Part shown: positions 11,240 to 21,096 of the stretch, piece after piece
Position numbering within the stretch: the stretch's first letter is position 1
Layout: every line of letters starts with the position of its first letter
Origin: Astragalus membranaceus
Lineage: Eukaryota > Streptophyta > Magnoliopsida > Fabales > Fabaceae
NCBI GenBank assembly: GCA_039519185.1
Contig: CM076846.1
Span: 154,242,406-154,306,405, forward strand
Direction: 5' to 3'
Length of the DNA: 64,000 bases
Position numbers and translations under genes: made by a program
The notes under the pieces: model-generated
What the model was told of the DNA's origin: nothing
The model's database searches: none
Seen by the model: the letters and a program-made list of their open reading frames with translations, nothing else

Positions 11240-12313
11240 GGGTCTCTATGTTGAAAGCTCCTTTCTAAGACCAACATCAGACCTTCGAAGAACCAGATCG
11301 CCTAGCTCGAAATCTCTGGGAACGATTTTGGCATTGTACCTGGTTGTTACTCCTTGTTTGACAATTGCTTCTCGGAGTGAGGCTCGACCCCGAATTTCAT
11401 CGATGAGATCGAGCTCCTATCTTAAGGCTTGGTTATTTTCGTTTTGAGTTTTGGGGTTTGGCGTTCTCCAGCTGAGTTCGCCAATCTCGACGGGAATGAC
11501 CGCCTCGCTGCCGTAAGAGAGCCGGAACGGCGTCTCTCCTGTGGAGCTTTGTTGGGTGGTCCTATATCCCCAGAGGACATAAGGTAGCTCTTCCACCCAG
11601 TTTCCTTTTGTGTCGTCTAGACGTCGCCTTAGGCCGTTTAGTATTATTTTGTTCGCCGCTTCTACTTGTCCGTTGGTTTGAGGGTGTTCAACTGATGTGA
11701 AGCGGTGCTTGATTTTTAGGTCGGACATCAGCTTTCTGAAACCCTTGTCAGTAAATTGAGTCCCATTGTCCGTTATCACTACCTCGGGGATCCCAAACCT
11801 GTTCATGATGTTTTTCCTAAAAAATTTGATGCAGTTTCTTGCAGTGATGGTCGCCAGAGGTTCTGCTTCTATCCATTTGCTGAAGTAATTGACTGCGACG
11901 ATTAAGTATTTGATCTGGCCTGAAGCTGTCGAGAATGGCCCCAGGAGGTCTATCCCCCACCATGCAAATAGCCATATGGAGGACAGGGTTGTTAGATCGG
12001 TTGGAGGAGCAACGTGGATGTTGGGGTGAATTTGACATTTTTTGCATTTTTTTACATAAGCACTAGCATCAACCGCCATGGTCGGCCAGTAGTATCCTGT
12101 GCGAAGAGCCTTTCGAGCTAGAGAACGGGCTCCGAGGTGTTGACCGCAGATTCCCTCATGAATTTCTGCTAGGACATAAGCTGCTTCTTCTCCCTCGATG
12201 CATTTCAACAACGGGGAGGAGAGACTTATTTTGTACAACGCTCCATCAATGACTGAAAAGGAAGAAGCCTTCCTCCTGATGAGTTTAGCGTCGTTTGCGT
12301 CTTTGGGTTCCAC
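11240..12313 (-). pseudogene. Integrase region of Tat copy B
   Basis: The N-terminal zinc region is visible (HEGICGQHLG, then CKKCQIH). The catalytic core follows, with Asp in WGIDLLGPF, Asp in VITDNGTQF and Glu in HPQTNGQVEAAN, giving a complete DDE set. A TAG codon at about 11417 cuts the protein just before the conserved ELDLIDEIR segment, and the frame then continues to about 11256. Another frameshift near 12400 separates it from RNase H. Strand transfer chemistry would need an intact C-terminus, so this copy is judged inactive. Confidence 0.85.
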
Positions 12314-12366
12314 TCCTGCAATGATGTATTCTAAGATCAGGACGATCCAACTGTGAGCTTTTTCAA

Positions 12367-13150
12367 TTATGCAAATGGTCGAGGCAAATTCAGGGTCGGG
12401 GATACACTGGGTTTGTGGAGGATTTCCTGGATAAACGTTCTGTGATTTCCAGGAGCTTTCGTGCTTGCAAGCTTGGCGAGGATATCAGCTCTTTGATTCT
12501 CTGCCCTCGGCACGTGTTTTACTTCTGATGTTTCAATTTGAGCTAATAATGCCCGTACTCGAAGTAGGTATTTCTGTAAGATCGGCTCTTTGGTCTCGTA
12601 TTGGTTGCCGATTTGGGAGACTACCAACAGAGAATCAGTGTACAGTTTTACCCGGGGGACTCGGAGGTCGACTGCCAAGCGTAGACCAGCGATGCATGCC
12701 TCGTATTCTGCTTGGTTTTTTGAGGTTGAAAAACTGAAAGTTAGAGAAACTTCGATGATGATGTCGTTCGGGCTTTCTAACATGATACCAGCGCCACTTC
12801 CCTTCAGGTTGGAGGATCCATCGACATGCAGGATCCAGGTATCGTTTTCGATGTTCGCTGGTGTCATTTCGGCCACGAAGTCCGCCAGAACTTGTGCTTT
12901 CATAGCCGTTCGGGCTTCGTACTTGATTCCGAACTCTGATAGTTCTACCGCCCACTTGATCATTCTACCCGCGAGATCGGGCCTGTGCAGGATTTGCCGG
13001 ATGGGGTAATTAGTCCGCACGACCACTTGGTGAGCGACGAAGTAAGGTCGAAAACGTCGAGCTGCGATGATGAGAGCTAGTGTGATCTTTTCGACCTTCT
13101 GATAGCGAATCTCCGGTCCGTGTAGGGCTTTGCTTGCAAAGTAAACTGGG
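12367..13150 (-). pseudogene. RNase H plus archaeal-type RNase H of Tat copy B
   Basis: The frame begins with the end of the gypsy RNase H (PVYFASKALHGPEIRYQK). It continues through the connection to a second RNase H whose signature is WILHVDGSSN with downstream NQAEYEACIAGL and LYTDSLLVV. The presence of two RNase H domains places this element in the Tat lineage. It ends at a frameshift near 12400 before integrase. Confidence 0.85.
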
Positions 13151-13449
13151 CTCTGTCAGGTTTTTAATTCCCGCACAAGAACGGCCTCTGCTTTTAAGAG
13201 ATCGTCTATGGCTTTTGCAGCGGCTATAGCTTTCTCACTACTCTGAGCTCGTTTTCTTTGGGCGACCCACTTGGCTCCTGGGTTAACTGCGAGCTGGTGG
13301 TACGCGACTTCAGAAGGAATCCCGGGCATGTCTTCTACCGACCAGGCGAAAATGTCTGCATGGTCTTTGAGACATTGGGTTAAATCAAAAGATAGTGGAG
13401 GTCGGGTTGTCGTGGTTAGTGTAGCTGAGGTTAAGGCCACACTTAACAA
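13150..13449 (-). pseudogene. Deletion-fused RT start / RNase H remnant of Tat copy B
   Basis: The frame holds the first part of the RT domain (HADIFAWSVEDMPGIPSEV, then AIDDLLKA). It then jumps directly to the RNase H start (EAVLVREL) and a stop. The RT fingers and palm, including the catalytic YxDD box, are missing, as is protease upstream of this point. This documents an internal deletion near 13190. Confidence 0.75.
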
Positions 13450-13455
13450 TTTTTT

Positions 13456-15303
13456 CTACTTTTGCTTCATTATTTTCCCGGACTCCCCATGCTCGAAACC
13501 TCCTGCGATCATCATCATCACTGAGTGGCCCTTCGATGTTCTAGTATCATCATTTTCATCGTCGGAATCGACCTTTGGCTTACCCCTTCTCCTTGACTCC
13601 TCGTTCCTCTCGTCTTTAACCTCGCCGGTATTTTCCCCTGGCTTTTTCACATAACTGGACAATGTTCCTCGTTTGATCAACTCTTCAATGTCGTCTTTCA
13701 AAGCATTGCAGAGGTTGGTGTCATGACCATTACTTCTATGATACCTGCAGTACTTGCTGGATCGTTGTCCGGATCGGGGAGGTAGAGGTTTGGGTGTTTT
13801 AACGTCTCTAAACTCGACATCCCAACACTCCCCATATAGTTGGGCGTTGGAGACGTTGAGTTCAGTGTATACTTGGTGACGATTCCGAGGTCGGGGATCC
13901 CTGTTACCCCGGTTATCGTTTCCTTGGTTATCTCTTCCGTTGCGGGGTTTTGATGGTCTAGCCTGTGGTGACGGATTTCCGATCTTGGTGCTTTCCTCCT
14001 CGTTGATGAAACATTGGGATAGTTGGAGGAAATCCTGCAAGGTATTAGGTTCCCAAGTATTGACATGTTTTTTGAAAGGGCTTCCGGGGAGTAGGCCCTG
14101 CGCCATGAAGAAAATGTGGAAAGCGTCGTCTAGTTCTCGAACTTGAAAAGCTTCGTTGTTGAACCTCTCTATGTATTCTTTGATAGGCTCGTTTTCCCTT
14201 TGGACAACGAACATTAATGCCGCTTTGTTCTTGGGTTTACTTTTGGAATGGGCAAAGTGAACTGAGAAGAGTTTTGCCAATTGGTCCCAAGAGGATATGG
14301 TGTTCGTCCTTAAAGCCTGTAACCATTCCGATGCAACTTTGTCTAGAGTCAATGGGAAAATTCGACATTTCATCTCCATGGGTACGTTTCGGTATTGAAT
14401 AGTTGTGTCGAATTGATCGAGGTACCTGTCTGGATCGCCTGTTCCATCGTACGTTTTTAGACCTCCGGGCGGTTTTTTGAGGGACCTCGGAACTCGGTAG
14501 CTATCGATTGTTACAGTGAACGGGCCTTTTCGCTCGGTTAGCAACGCCTGAGGTCGTGGCTGACGTTGATGATGGGGATCGGGATAAACGTAGTGTCGAG
14601 GTTGTTTCTCCTTAGGGTTATCCTCTCGACTTCTGGAACGTCGTCTCGGTGATGAAGAGGCTAAAAATGAGCGAGGATGGGGGGAGTTATCCAATTCATC
14701 AAGATCGTTATGTTGTCGAGCCGGAGGAGAACGGGAACCATTCCCTCGTTGTCGGCGGGGAGGAGAACGATGATAGGGGGAGTTATCCAATTCGTCAAGA
14801 TCGTCATATTGTCGAGCCGGAGGAGAATGGGAACCATTCCCTCGTTGTCGGCGAGGAGGAGAACGGTGATAGTGCCTTCTCCTGGGTGGAGATCGATGTC
14901 TCCTTCGAACCAGGGTTCTCTTTTCTGGGGAGCCCGGTCCGGGTGATTCCTGGTCTGGAACGTCCCGTGCCCTGATATTTGCTACCTCGGCCTCAAGGTT
15001 AGTGAAGCGGCAGCTTCTTTCTTGGTTGACGACCTCCTGTCGAGCTAGGAGCTGGACGAGCTGTTGAACAGCGTCGGTTAGGGCTGGAAGCAATGGAAGG
15101 GGAGGTGGTAAACTATTACTATATGAGCTTGTATGGGAACGGGTGAGGTTTGGATTGGGAAATTGTGCCCGAGCTTGGGTGGAATTTGTAAGGTCTTGAA
15201 CATGTCCCTCGGGGGTTTGTTGAGGTTGGAGCTCAGGTACAACCAGTCCTACCCCGGGCCCGACCACAAGACTGGCCGGTCTTGAACGGAGTTTGGGCGC
15301 CAT
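13456..15303 (-). CDS. Gag of Ty3/gypsy Tat copy B
   Basis: This is an open gag frame of 615 residues if started at the ATG at 15303, just downstream of the PBS. The frame is open further upstream, but that lies in the LTR. A basic SPPRR-rich region contains a duplicated 28-residue segment (about residues 145-215). The retrotransposon gag core follows (FPLTLDKVASEWLQAL to DAFHIFFMAQGLLPG). A CRYHRSNGHDTNLC zinc-like motif lies near the C-terminus. The frame ends where protease should begin. Gag forms the particle. With pol damaged, this copy could at most supply Gag. Confidence 0.8.
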   Translation of the reverse strand: MAPKLRSRPASLVVGPGVGLVVPELQPQQTPEGHVQDLTNSTQARAQFPNPNLTRSHTSSYSNSLPPPLPLLPALTDAVQQLVQLLARQEVVNQERSCRFTNLEAEVANIRARDVPDQESPGPGSPEKRTLVRRRHRSPPRRRHYHRSPPRRQRGNGSHSPPARQYDDLDELDNSPYHRSPPRRQRGNGSRSPPARQHNDLDELDNSPHPRSFLASSSPRRRSRSREDNPKEKQPRHYVYPDPHHQRQPRPQALLTERKGPFTVTIDSYRVPRSLKKPPGGLKTYDGTGDPDRYLDQFDTTIQYRNVPMEMKCRIFPLTLDKVASEWLQALRTNTISSWDQLAKLFSVHFAHSKSKPKNKAALMFVVQRENEPIKEYIERFNNEAFQVRELDDAFHIFFMAQGLLPGSPFKKHVNTWEPNTLQDFLQLSQCFINEEESTKIGNPSPQARPSKPRNGRDNQGNDNRGNRDPRPRNRHQVYTELNVSNAQLYGECWDVEFRDVKTPKPLPPRSGQRSSKYCRYHRSNGHDTNLCNALKDDIEELIKRGTLSSYVKKPGENTGEVKDERNEESRRRGKPKVDSDDENDDTRTSKGHSVMMMIAGGFEHGESGKIMKQK

Positions 15304-15343
15304 TTGTGGATCAAGGTAATGGGAGAGGAAATTGAGTACAGAT

Positions 15344-15363
15344 CCTCCCACTGTGGTCGCCAA
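15344..15363 (-). promoter_or_regulatory. Putative primer-binding site of Tat copy B
   Basis: On the minus strand the site starts TTGGCGACCACAGTGG, immediately inside the LTR end. The same sequence follows the LTR of copy A. The tRNA partner is not identified here. Confidence 0.6.
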
Positions 15364-15820
15364 TGTTCTGTACCGTACTTCCGATCTTGGTGAATAATCC
15401 AAAGTAGTTGGTAGATATCGTCATTGATCAATATTGTTCGATCTTGAGGGAGTGATGTTGTACCTGCAAGAATACTCCGACGCTCAAGTCAGTATTTGAG
15501 TGAATCAGTGTTTAGTTTTTAGAAGTTCCTCTTGTTTATGAGTATTGAATGTGATATTTATAGAGATTGAGTGATGTTCGTTCTGACGATCCTGAGTCGT
15601 TAGATCTTGCAGGGGGTGTAAATATTATTAAGACCTTTTACTTATTACCATAACAGCTTGTATCACAGATTTCAATCAAATGTAATTTGGAATGGTAATC
15701 GCAGCAGATTCTTCCTTCCTCGTCGTGGTATTTGACAAGGTGATCCAATGTTGGCTTATAATTTTGTCCTTAGTATATATGGACAAATTATCTCAACTTA
15801 TTTCTCAACTTGTTTTTCGA
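15364..15820 (-). mobile_element. 5' LTR of Tat copy B
   Basis: The inner boundary begins TGTTCTGTACCG on the plus strand, next to the PBS. The outer boundary is uncertain because no second LTR survives. A TTTATAGAGATTG region near 15555 could hold promoter elements. Confidence 0.6.
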
Positions 15821-16321
15821 TATCGAGTTTATTAGTAAAATATTTTTAAAGAATAATATGCTTTAATTTCGACTTTCTTACAACTAATGAAACCAATACA
15901 AAAGAAAAAGGTCTTTAGAAAATCCTTGCAAGCTCACGCAAAAGAAAATTTTATTCATACAAAAATGTCTTAAAGAAACGAAATTGATCATATCCTAATC
16001 TTATCCATGAAGTTGCTTTCTTCAATTAGCTTATGCAATCAGTAAAAAAAAATTATAAGTCGCATATTCAAATATTGAATTACATATTAACGAGCGTACT
16101 CTGTAAACTTTAGTTAATTTTAACCTCGGAATTAGTTTTTAAGGTAGACTAAATTAAGTTCTCTTAAACATTTTTTCAAGGAAGAATGTGTTTAATTTTC
16201 ACATTGAAATTTGGATTATTAAAATTGGGAAATTTTTAAGAGTTCTCGGCACCTAGATTTTGAATATCAATTGGTATATGTAAAATAAAAAAAAATAATT
16301 GTATATGAAAAGTCATAATGG
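15821..16321. other. Intergenic, no gene recognised
   Basis: AT-rich sequence without convincing ORFs, repeats or motifs. Confidence 0.4.
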
Positions 16322-16586
16322 TATACGTAAATCTGCCTTTTAGTTTTGTGAATCGGATCTACCTCCCCAAAGGTAGATCCGATTTAAGTCACAAGGGGTA
16401 TTTTCGTCTTAAAATTTATTGTGGGGGTTTAGTGGGTTCTCGGAATGGTTTTTTTTTTACCCCCATCATCTCCCTATATACCCCCACAATAAATTTTAAG
16501 ACGAAAATACCCCTTGTGACTTAAATCGGATCTACCTTTGGGGAGGTAGATCCGATTCACAAAACTAAAAGGCAGATTTACGTATA
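16322..16586. repeat. 107-bp-arm palindrome containing a MULE-like terminus
   Basis: Arms 16322-16428 and 16480-16586 are near-perfect inverted copies. The 51-bp spacer contains GG plus a T run plus ACCCCCATCATC from about 16447. That closely matches the right terminus (inverted) of the MULE-like element at 5362-6510, so related elements appear to be nested or head-to-head here. Confidence 0.7.
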
Positions 16587-16830
16587 TCCGATTAGAATTA
16601 GTGGGAAAAAATCAGATATAGCTTCAGTGAGGTATGTCCGCTTTGTTAATTGCAAAAGCGGATAAACCTATCATGTAGGTAAATCCGCTTTGCAATTAAC
16701 AAAGCGGATATAGGTATATCCGCTTTGTTAATTGCAAAGCGGATATACTTATCAGTGGGGGTATGTCCGCTTTGTTAAAATGCAAATCGGATTTACCTCC
16801 CTGATAGGTAAATCCGATTTGTGCTAAATT
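16587..16830. repeat. Subterminal-type AAGCGGATA / AAATCCGCTT repeats
   Basis: About eight alternating copies of motifs like AAAGCGGATA and TATCCGCTTTG lie here. They are the same family as those filling the element at 5362-6510. They lead directly into the upstream region of the small gene at 16991. Confidence 0.7.
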
Positions 16831-16915
16831 CGACGGGTAGGATTTGACTGTCAATGTTGATCAACAGTGTAGATTGCACCGACAATATCAACGGTTGATA
16901 ATCATTGAAGAATTC

Positions 16916-16923
16916 TATAAATA
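16916..16923 (+). promoter_or_regulatory. TATA box of the gene at 16991
   Basis: TATAAATA lies 75 bp upstream of the ATG and would place transcription start near 16948. A CT-rich leader ends with CCAAAATGG at the start codon. Confidence 0.5.
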
Positions 16924-16990
16924 CCCATTGCCAACATCATTCTTTTCACTCAAAAATTTCACTCTCACTTGCTTATTTCACTCTTCCAAA

Positions 16991-17398
16991 ATGGAGATAT
17001 GCCTCACTCAACGCTCAGATGACAATAGGCTTTACGGTATACATCATCGGCGCGAAATCACGATGAGAGAAGATGGTGTCCACTTCTGGAGTCCTCGGCC
17101 GGTGTTATGCAGAATCCACCGCGGCATGGGGTTTGAAGGTTTGAAGGATAAAGTGTGGTCCAAAGTTCAAGTGACTGGTGACGACCGTGACGTCACTAGT
17201 ATCACTTATCGCAAACCCTATCTTGGAGACGATGGCCGCGTTTCCTTCTCGTCCATGACAATCAAGACTGACGAAGACGTGGTGAACATGTTAAACATCC
17301 ATGACACGCTTCAGGGGTATAAGCCGTTGGAGCTATACGTGGAAACTCAACGGAGTGTGAATGAGATTTTACGTCGTCTTCGACGACCAGAATTTTAG
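16991..17398 (+). CDS. Small protein beside plant-mobile-domain sequence, 135 aa
   Basis: The ATG at 16991 is chosen because a TATA box lies 75 bp upstream and it is in good context. An in-frame ATG at 16844 lies upstream of the TATA box. The protein is hydrophilic and basic at its C-terminus (RSVNEILRRLRRPEF), with a central SITYRKPYL segment. A later DEDVVNML...LELYVE segment resembles the small N-terminal domain found ahead of MULE transposase or plant mobile domain proteins. That is a weak, by-eye resemblance. It is convergent with the mobile-domain pseudogene 169 bp away and adjacent to MULE-like repeats, so it may be a split-off piece of a transposon gene. No function is assigned. Confidence 0.5.
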   Translation: MEICLTQRSDDNRLYGIHHRREITMREDGVHFWSPRPVLCRIHRGMGFEGLKDKVWSKVQVTGDDRDVTSITYRKPYLGDDGRVSFSSMTIKTDEDVVNMLNIHDTLQGYKPLELYVETQRSVNEILRRLRRPEF

Positions 17399-17566
17399 GA
17401 AAATGTATCTGCCTATTGTTATTGTAGTTGATTATGTTTTATCTTTTATCGTATGAATGAAATCGAAATTTTAATGAAACTCCACAAATATAATAAACCA
17501 GAAATAATAAGAATCAACTCATAAAAAATAGTTCAAGCATACAATCACACAAAACCCCCTAGTCAC

Positions 17567-18117
17567 CTGTAAGAGGGTCGCATACCCTCCTAACTGATGC
17601 GCCTGGTCCAAGCAGGAGTAGTTCAGCTGGTCATACATGAAAGCAAGTGCTGCTGCCCCCATGCATATGATCCCACACCAGCTGCACTGACATCCTCAAG
17701 TAGCAGCAGCCACTTAGCCTTAGCCCTGTCGTCGGTCTTGACTGTGAAGATGGTCCAGCTCAAGATCAAAAGGATAAAGGCCCTGACAGCAGGACGCATG
17801 TCATTCTCTATGGACCCTCTACTAACAATCTCCTGCAGCCACTAAAAACGGTAATATGGGCCAGATGAAGCTTGACACTCCAACCCTGCCTCCTCCATAG
17901 TCACACCTAGATAAACATGTGTTAGGTGGATGGCCTGATCAGTGGTGACAGAAGTAGGTGGAGCTCTGTAGTAGTTCCCCGTAATGGGTAGATGCAGCAA
18001 ACAGGAGACATCATCCAAAATAATCATCATTTCACCAAATGGTAAGTGAAATGACGATGTCTCTGAGTGCCACCTCTCAAGAAAAGCAGACATCAGCTCA
18101 TGGTAAGTGAAATGGTG
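17567..18117 (-). pseudogene. Plant mobile domain (MAIN-like) exon, broken
   Basis: The frame carries the hallmark core AFLERWHSETSSFHLPFGE then ILDDVSCLLHLPITG, and later WTIFTVKTDD and SYAWG. A TAG at about 17842 and a frameshift near 17630 interrupt it. After the frameshift the family sequence resumes (YDQLNYSCLDQAHQLGG) and reaches a plausible splice donor CAG|GTGACT at 17567. Its start is cut off at about 18117 by the terminal repeat of the next element. Plant mobile domains occur in transposons and in domesticated MAIN proteins. This copy is not functional. Confidence 0.8.
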
Positions 18118-18296
18118 ATGTGTATCTCATTAATTGACGTGGCGCCTGACATGTGCCAACCACGTCAATTAATGAGCCACATAAGCATGTCATCTAATTA
18201 ATTTATTAATAAAATATTAAAATTAAAATAAATTGAAAAAATTAAAATTAAAAGAAAGAACAAAATAAATCCCGAAAATATGATTCCTCTTTCAAC

Positions 18297-19674
18297 CTAA
18301 ATCCCAATTTCATCTGGGATTGAATCCACACTGAACTTGGGATTGAATATGCTATTAGGGTCTAAATCAAGAAAATAATGAGACTTTGCAGCAACCATTG
18401 CTGGTGACTGTCCATGCTTTCCTTTCCACTCCAACTCCTCCCAACAAATATCCCTATCTTTAAACGCAAACTTGTGAGAACAATTTGTTGGTGGGAATAA
18501 TGCTGCAACTAAGAAGAACAATCAAACATAGAAGATCATTAGTAACAATAATTGTCAATGACATGTAAGATAAATAACAAGGAGAATGTAATTAAATTCA
18601 TCATTGCACTAGACTCCAAGGCGTGTATGACACTAAGCTTTAGGTTCGATTCGCCCCCATCAATCACTTTAGATTGGATGCAATAGGATGATCAGCGAAT
18701 CCCCTTTAGGATACAATGAAGTTCCTTGATATGGTATGCATACCCACACCAAGCATATCGATCAATGGTAGTTTACGAAACAAAGTTTCCTCAATTACAC
18801 TCGTGCACTAGAGAAAAGAAGAAATGACTTAGATATAATTTTGGGAAAATTTTGGCATAAAATATATGAATTTCGTGTATATTTCTGCCCAAAAACTATC
18901 TCTATTTATAGAGAAACTCATGCCACTTGGTGAAGGGAAACCACTCATAAAATAATCTTTACAATTCTGAAACGGAACCATGAAATACGATTCTCGTTCA
19001 ATAAATTGAACGGCGTGATGGTTGATTCAGTGGTTAGGAGGCGCAACTTTTCCTAACATGTAACGGTTCAACTCTCATGAATGGCAACTTTTGGTTTTAT
19101 TTGTTTAAAATGTTTTAATAAAAAGGTTTAATGTGAGACTCGAACTGATGCCATTATAGCCGAAGCAACACAACTAAACCACTGAGCCAAACAAAATAAC
19201 ATGCCTTTTCAATAGCATTAATTGTATTTAACCAATTGTATCTTTCCAAATATATATTTTGGAAATTTCTCCAACAAAACTTAGATAACGCTGTCAAACC
19301 TTTCCCTCGTTCCAACTTCCAATCCAGAAAACGAAAACCACTGAAAAACACGCTTAGGGTTACCTGCACAATTTATTTTCCACTCACAAGTATAATCAAA
19401 ATCAAAACGCAAAAACAAAACAGTAGAATCCAACTACTGCGTAAAGAAAAGAGAAAAAGAAAAAAAACTCACCGACGAAGAAATTCTCGAGCACACGAGT
19501 TTCATGAGCTAAAACGAAACCCAATTTCTGCGGTGACTTGTCGAACATAGAATTCAGAAGCTGAGAAGCAAGCCCGTGCTTTTGCCATCGAGTTTTTAAT
19601 AGAGGAACGAACAACGAGCCCTGATTGCAGGGCATAACGCAGTTGAATTCCGCAACGGTTTTGCAAAGCCACAT
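18297..19674 (-). CDS. Hypothetical two-exon protein, 135 aa, inside the TIR element
   Basis: Exon 1 is 19473-19674 from ATG and ends at the consensus donor G|GTGAGT. Exon 2 is 18297-18502, preceded by the acceptor TTCTTAGTTGCAG. Joining them preserves the frame to a stop right beside the left inverted repeat, giving 408 nt. The gene therefore fits exactly between the two repeats. I do not recognise the family. The N-terminus (MWLCKTVAEF...) could be a targeting region, and the second half has a charged WEELEWKGKHG segment. It could be a captured host gene fragment. The 970-bp intron contains two tRNA-like sequences. The splice model is by eye only. Confidence 0.45.
19022..19074 (+). repeat. 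tRNA-like (SINE-type) box A/box B pair
   Basis: TTGATTCAGTGGTTAGG resembles a pol III box A. GGTTCAACTC at 19065-19074 resembles a box B at tRNA-like spacing. No tRNA fold is apparent, so a SINE remnant is more likely than a tRNA gene. Confidence 0.4.
19138..19189 (-). repeat. Second tRNA-like (SINE-type) box pair, opposite strand
   Basis: On the minus strand TGGCTCAGTGG (19179-19189) and AGTTCGAGTC (19138-19147) match pol III box A and box B. It faces the plus-strand copy 65 bp away within the same intron. Confidence 0.45.
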
Positions 19675-20062
19675 TCGAAATATTTGTTGTTAGGGTTTGT
19701 TCATTGGTGAAATTGGGATTTTTGTTGAAAGGGGAATCATATTTTCTGGATTTAGTTTGTTCTTTCTTTTAATTTTAGTTTTTGTAATTTATTTTTAATT
19801 TTAATATTTTATTAATAAATTGGCATGCTTATGTGATTCATTAATTGACATGGCAGCCACATGTCAGGCGCCGCGTCAATTAATGAGGTCTACATCACCT
19901 TTTTTTACAAGCCTCCACATCAGCTAAAAAAAATGAAAAACCCCATTTGGACTAAATATCTGAATTTTTTATAATAGGGGGACTAAATGTCCGACTTTTA
20001 AAATAGGGGGACCAAATATCTGAATTTGTGAAAATAGGGGGGATTAAGACTATAATTTAGCC

Positions 20063-20475
20063 AAATTTTTTTAAAATTGTTACTATTTATCCATCTCACT
20101 CATAAAGAATTTTGTTGCTTTTAACCAATTACTAAGAGACTGATAAAAAAAAGCAATTATTAAGAAAAAAGATAAGACTCAAGTCTCAAATAGTTTACTA
20201 TCTCTTCTCCTTTTACACGATTTTTACCTTTTTTATTGTAATATCAATTTTTAAGAATATTTCCCATGAAAAATAAAAAGCACAAGATAAATGTTTCAAT
20301 AAGACGAATCAAAGAGGGAATCCACTCAAGCCGTGCAACAGGCAAAAGAGGGAGCAAAGAGTTAGAAAAGTCAAATATAAAGTAAAGAATAAGATAAGAT
20401 TACGTGCATGCTTAAAAAAAAAGATAAGATTACGTGCATGAGCGCCCAATTATTAAAAGAGGTTGCACTTGCACA
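20063..20475. other. Intergenic, no gene recognised
   Basis: AT-rich sequence. A short direct repeat AAAGATAAGATTACGTGCATG occurs twice near 20390-20440 (with variants). No ORF is supportable. Confidence 0.4.
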
Positions 20476-21096
20476 TGGGGAAGTAGGGGTGAGCAAAACC
20501 CGGTCCGGCCCGCTGGTCCGTCCTAACCCGATGTCATTGGGCCGGGTGTTGAACCCCGACAGGCTCGGGTTACCCCTCAAGTCATCCGGCCCGTCCCAAA
20601 ATTGTCACTCTATTAAGGTATTTTACACGCTGCCTGACGCTGTCTAGTTTCACCACTAAACGCACAAATCAATTTAGGCAACAAAAACAAAATATCAGTA
20701 CCGTATATTATACAGCACATTAATTGTTGAGTGAATACCCTATAGCCATTGTGCCATACGTATAATATTTAATTAAGCACATTATTGAAGATTTGAATCA
20801 ACACTTTAGAAAATATGTAAATATCATATTTCAGACTAATTTTGTACTCGTGGAAAATCAAAATTTGTTACACCTTCGGCCTATGAGAATGCACAACCAT
20901 AGGTTTGGGTTAAGTCCCACGTTTCGTCCCAACCCGTCCTTATGAACCCGGTCCTTATTGAATCCGCATATCATCGGGTTTGGTCGGGTTAAGGCACGGG
21001 TTAGGGCTTCAATATTGGCCCGGTCAAGATTTAGGGCCGGATTAGGGTTTATTATAACCCGTCCCAACCCGTCCTACACTCACCCCTATGGGGGAG
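20476..21096. mobile_element. hAT-type MITE
   Basis: The element 20484-21088 begins TAGGGGTGAG and ends with its reverse complement CTCACCCCTA. It is flanked by 8-bp duplications TGGGGAAG and TGGGGGAG with one mismatch. An 8-bp duplication and short terminal repeats fit the hAT superfamily. The interior is rich in GGGTT/AACCC and GGCCCG motifs and encodes nothing. Confidence 0.75.

Larger units (their letters stand above)
9892..15820 (-). mobile_element. Ty3/gypsy Tat copy B, internally deleted and 3'-truncated
   Basis: Reading on the minus strand, the order is LTR (from about 15820), PBS, gag, a short RT start, the end of RNase H, an extra archaeal-type RNase H, integrase, a tandem-repeat region and an antisense ORF. 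The second RNase H and the antisense ORF near the 3' end are Tat-lineage traits. Protease and the RT catalytic core are missing. The 3' LTR is also missing, cut off at about 9892 by the Ty1/copia LTR. The element is non-autonomous and now fixed. Confidence 0.8.
18118..20062. mobile_element. TIR element carrying a two-exon gene (Pack-MULE-like)
   Basis: Inverted repeats of about 175 bp bound a central gene: 18118-18290 and the reverse complement of about 19730-19905. Both contain CATTAATTGAC and GCGCCTGACATGT, at roughly 85% identity by eye. The right arm continues outward another 150 bp to a terminus AATTTAGCC at 20062. Read inward, this starts GGCTAAATTATAG, a form seen in Mutator-like termini. 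The left arm lacks that outer part and instead meets the mobile-domain pseudogene, so no target duplication can be checked. Confidence 0.6.
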
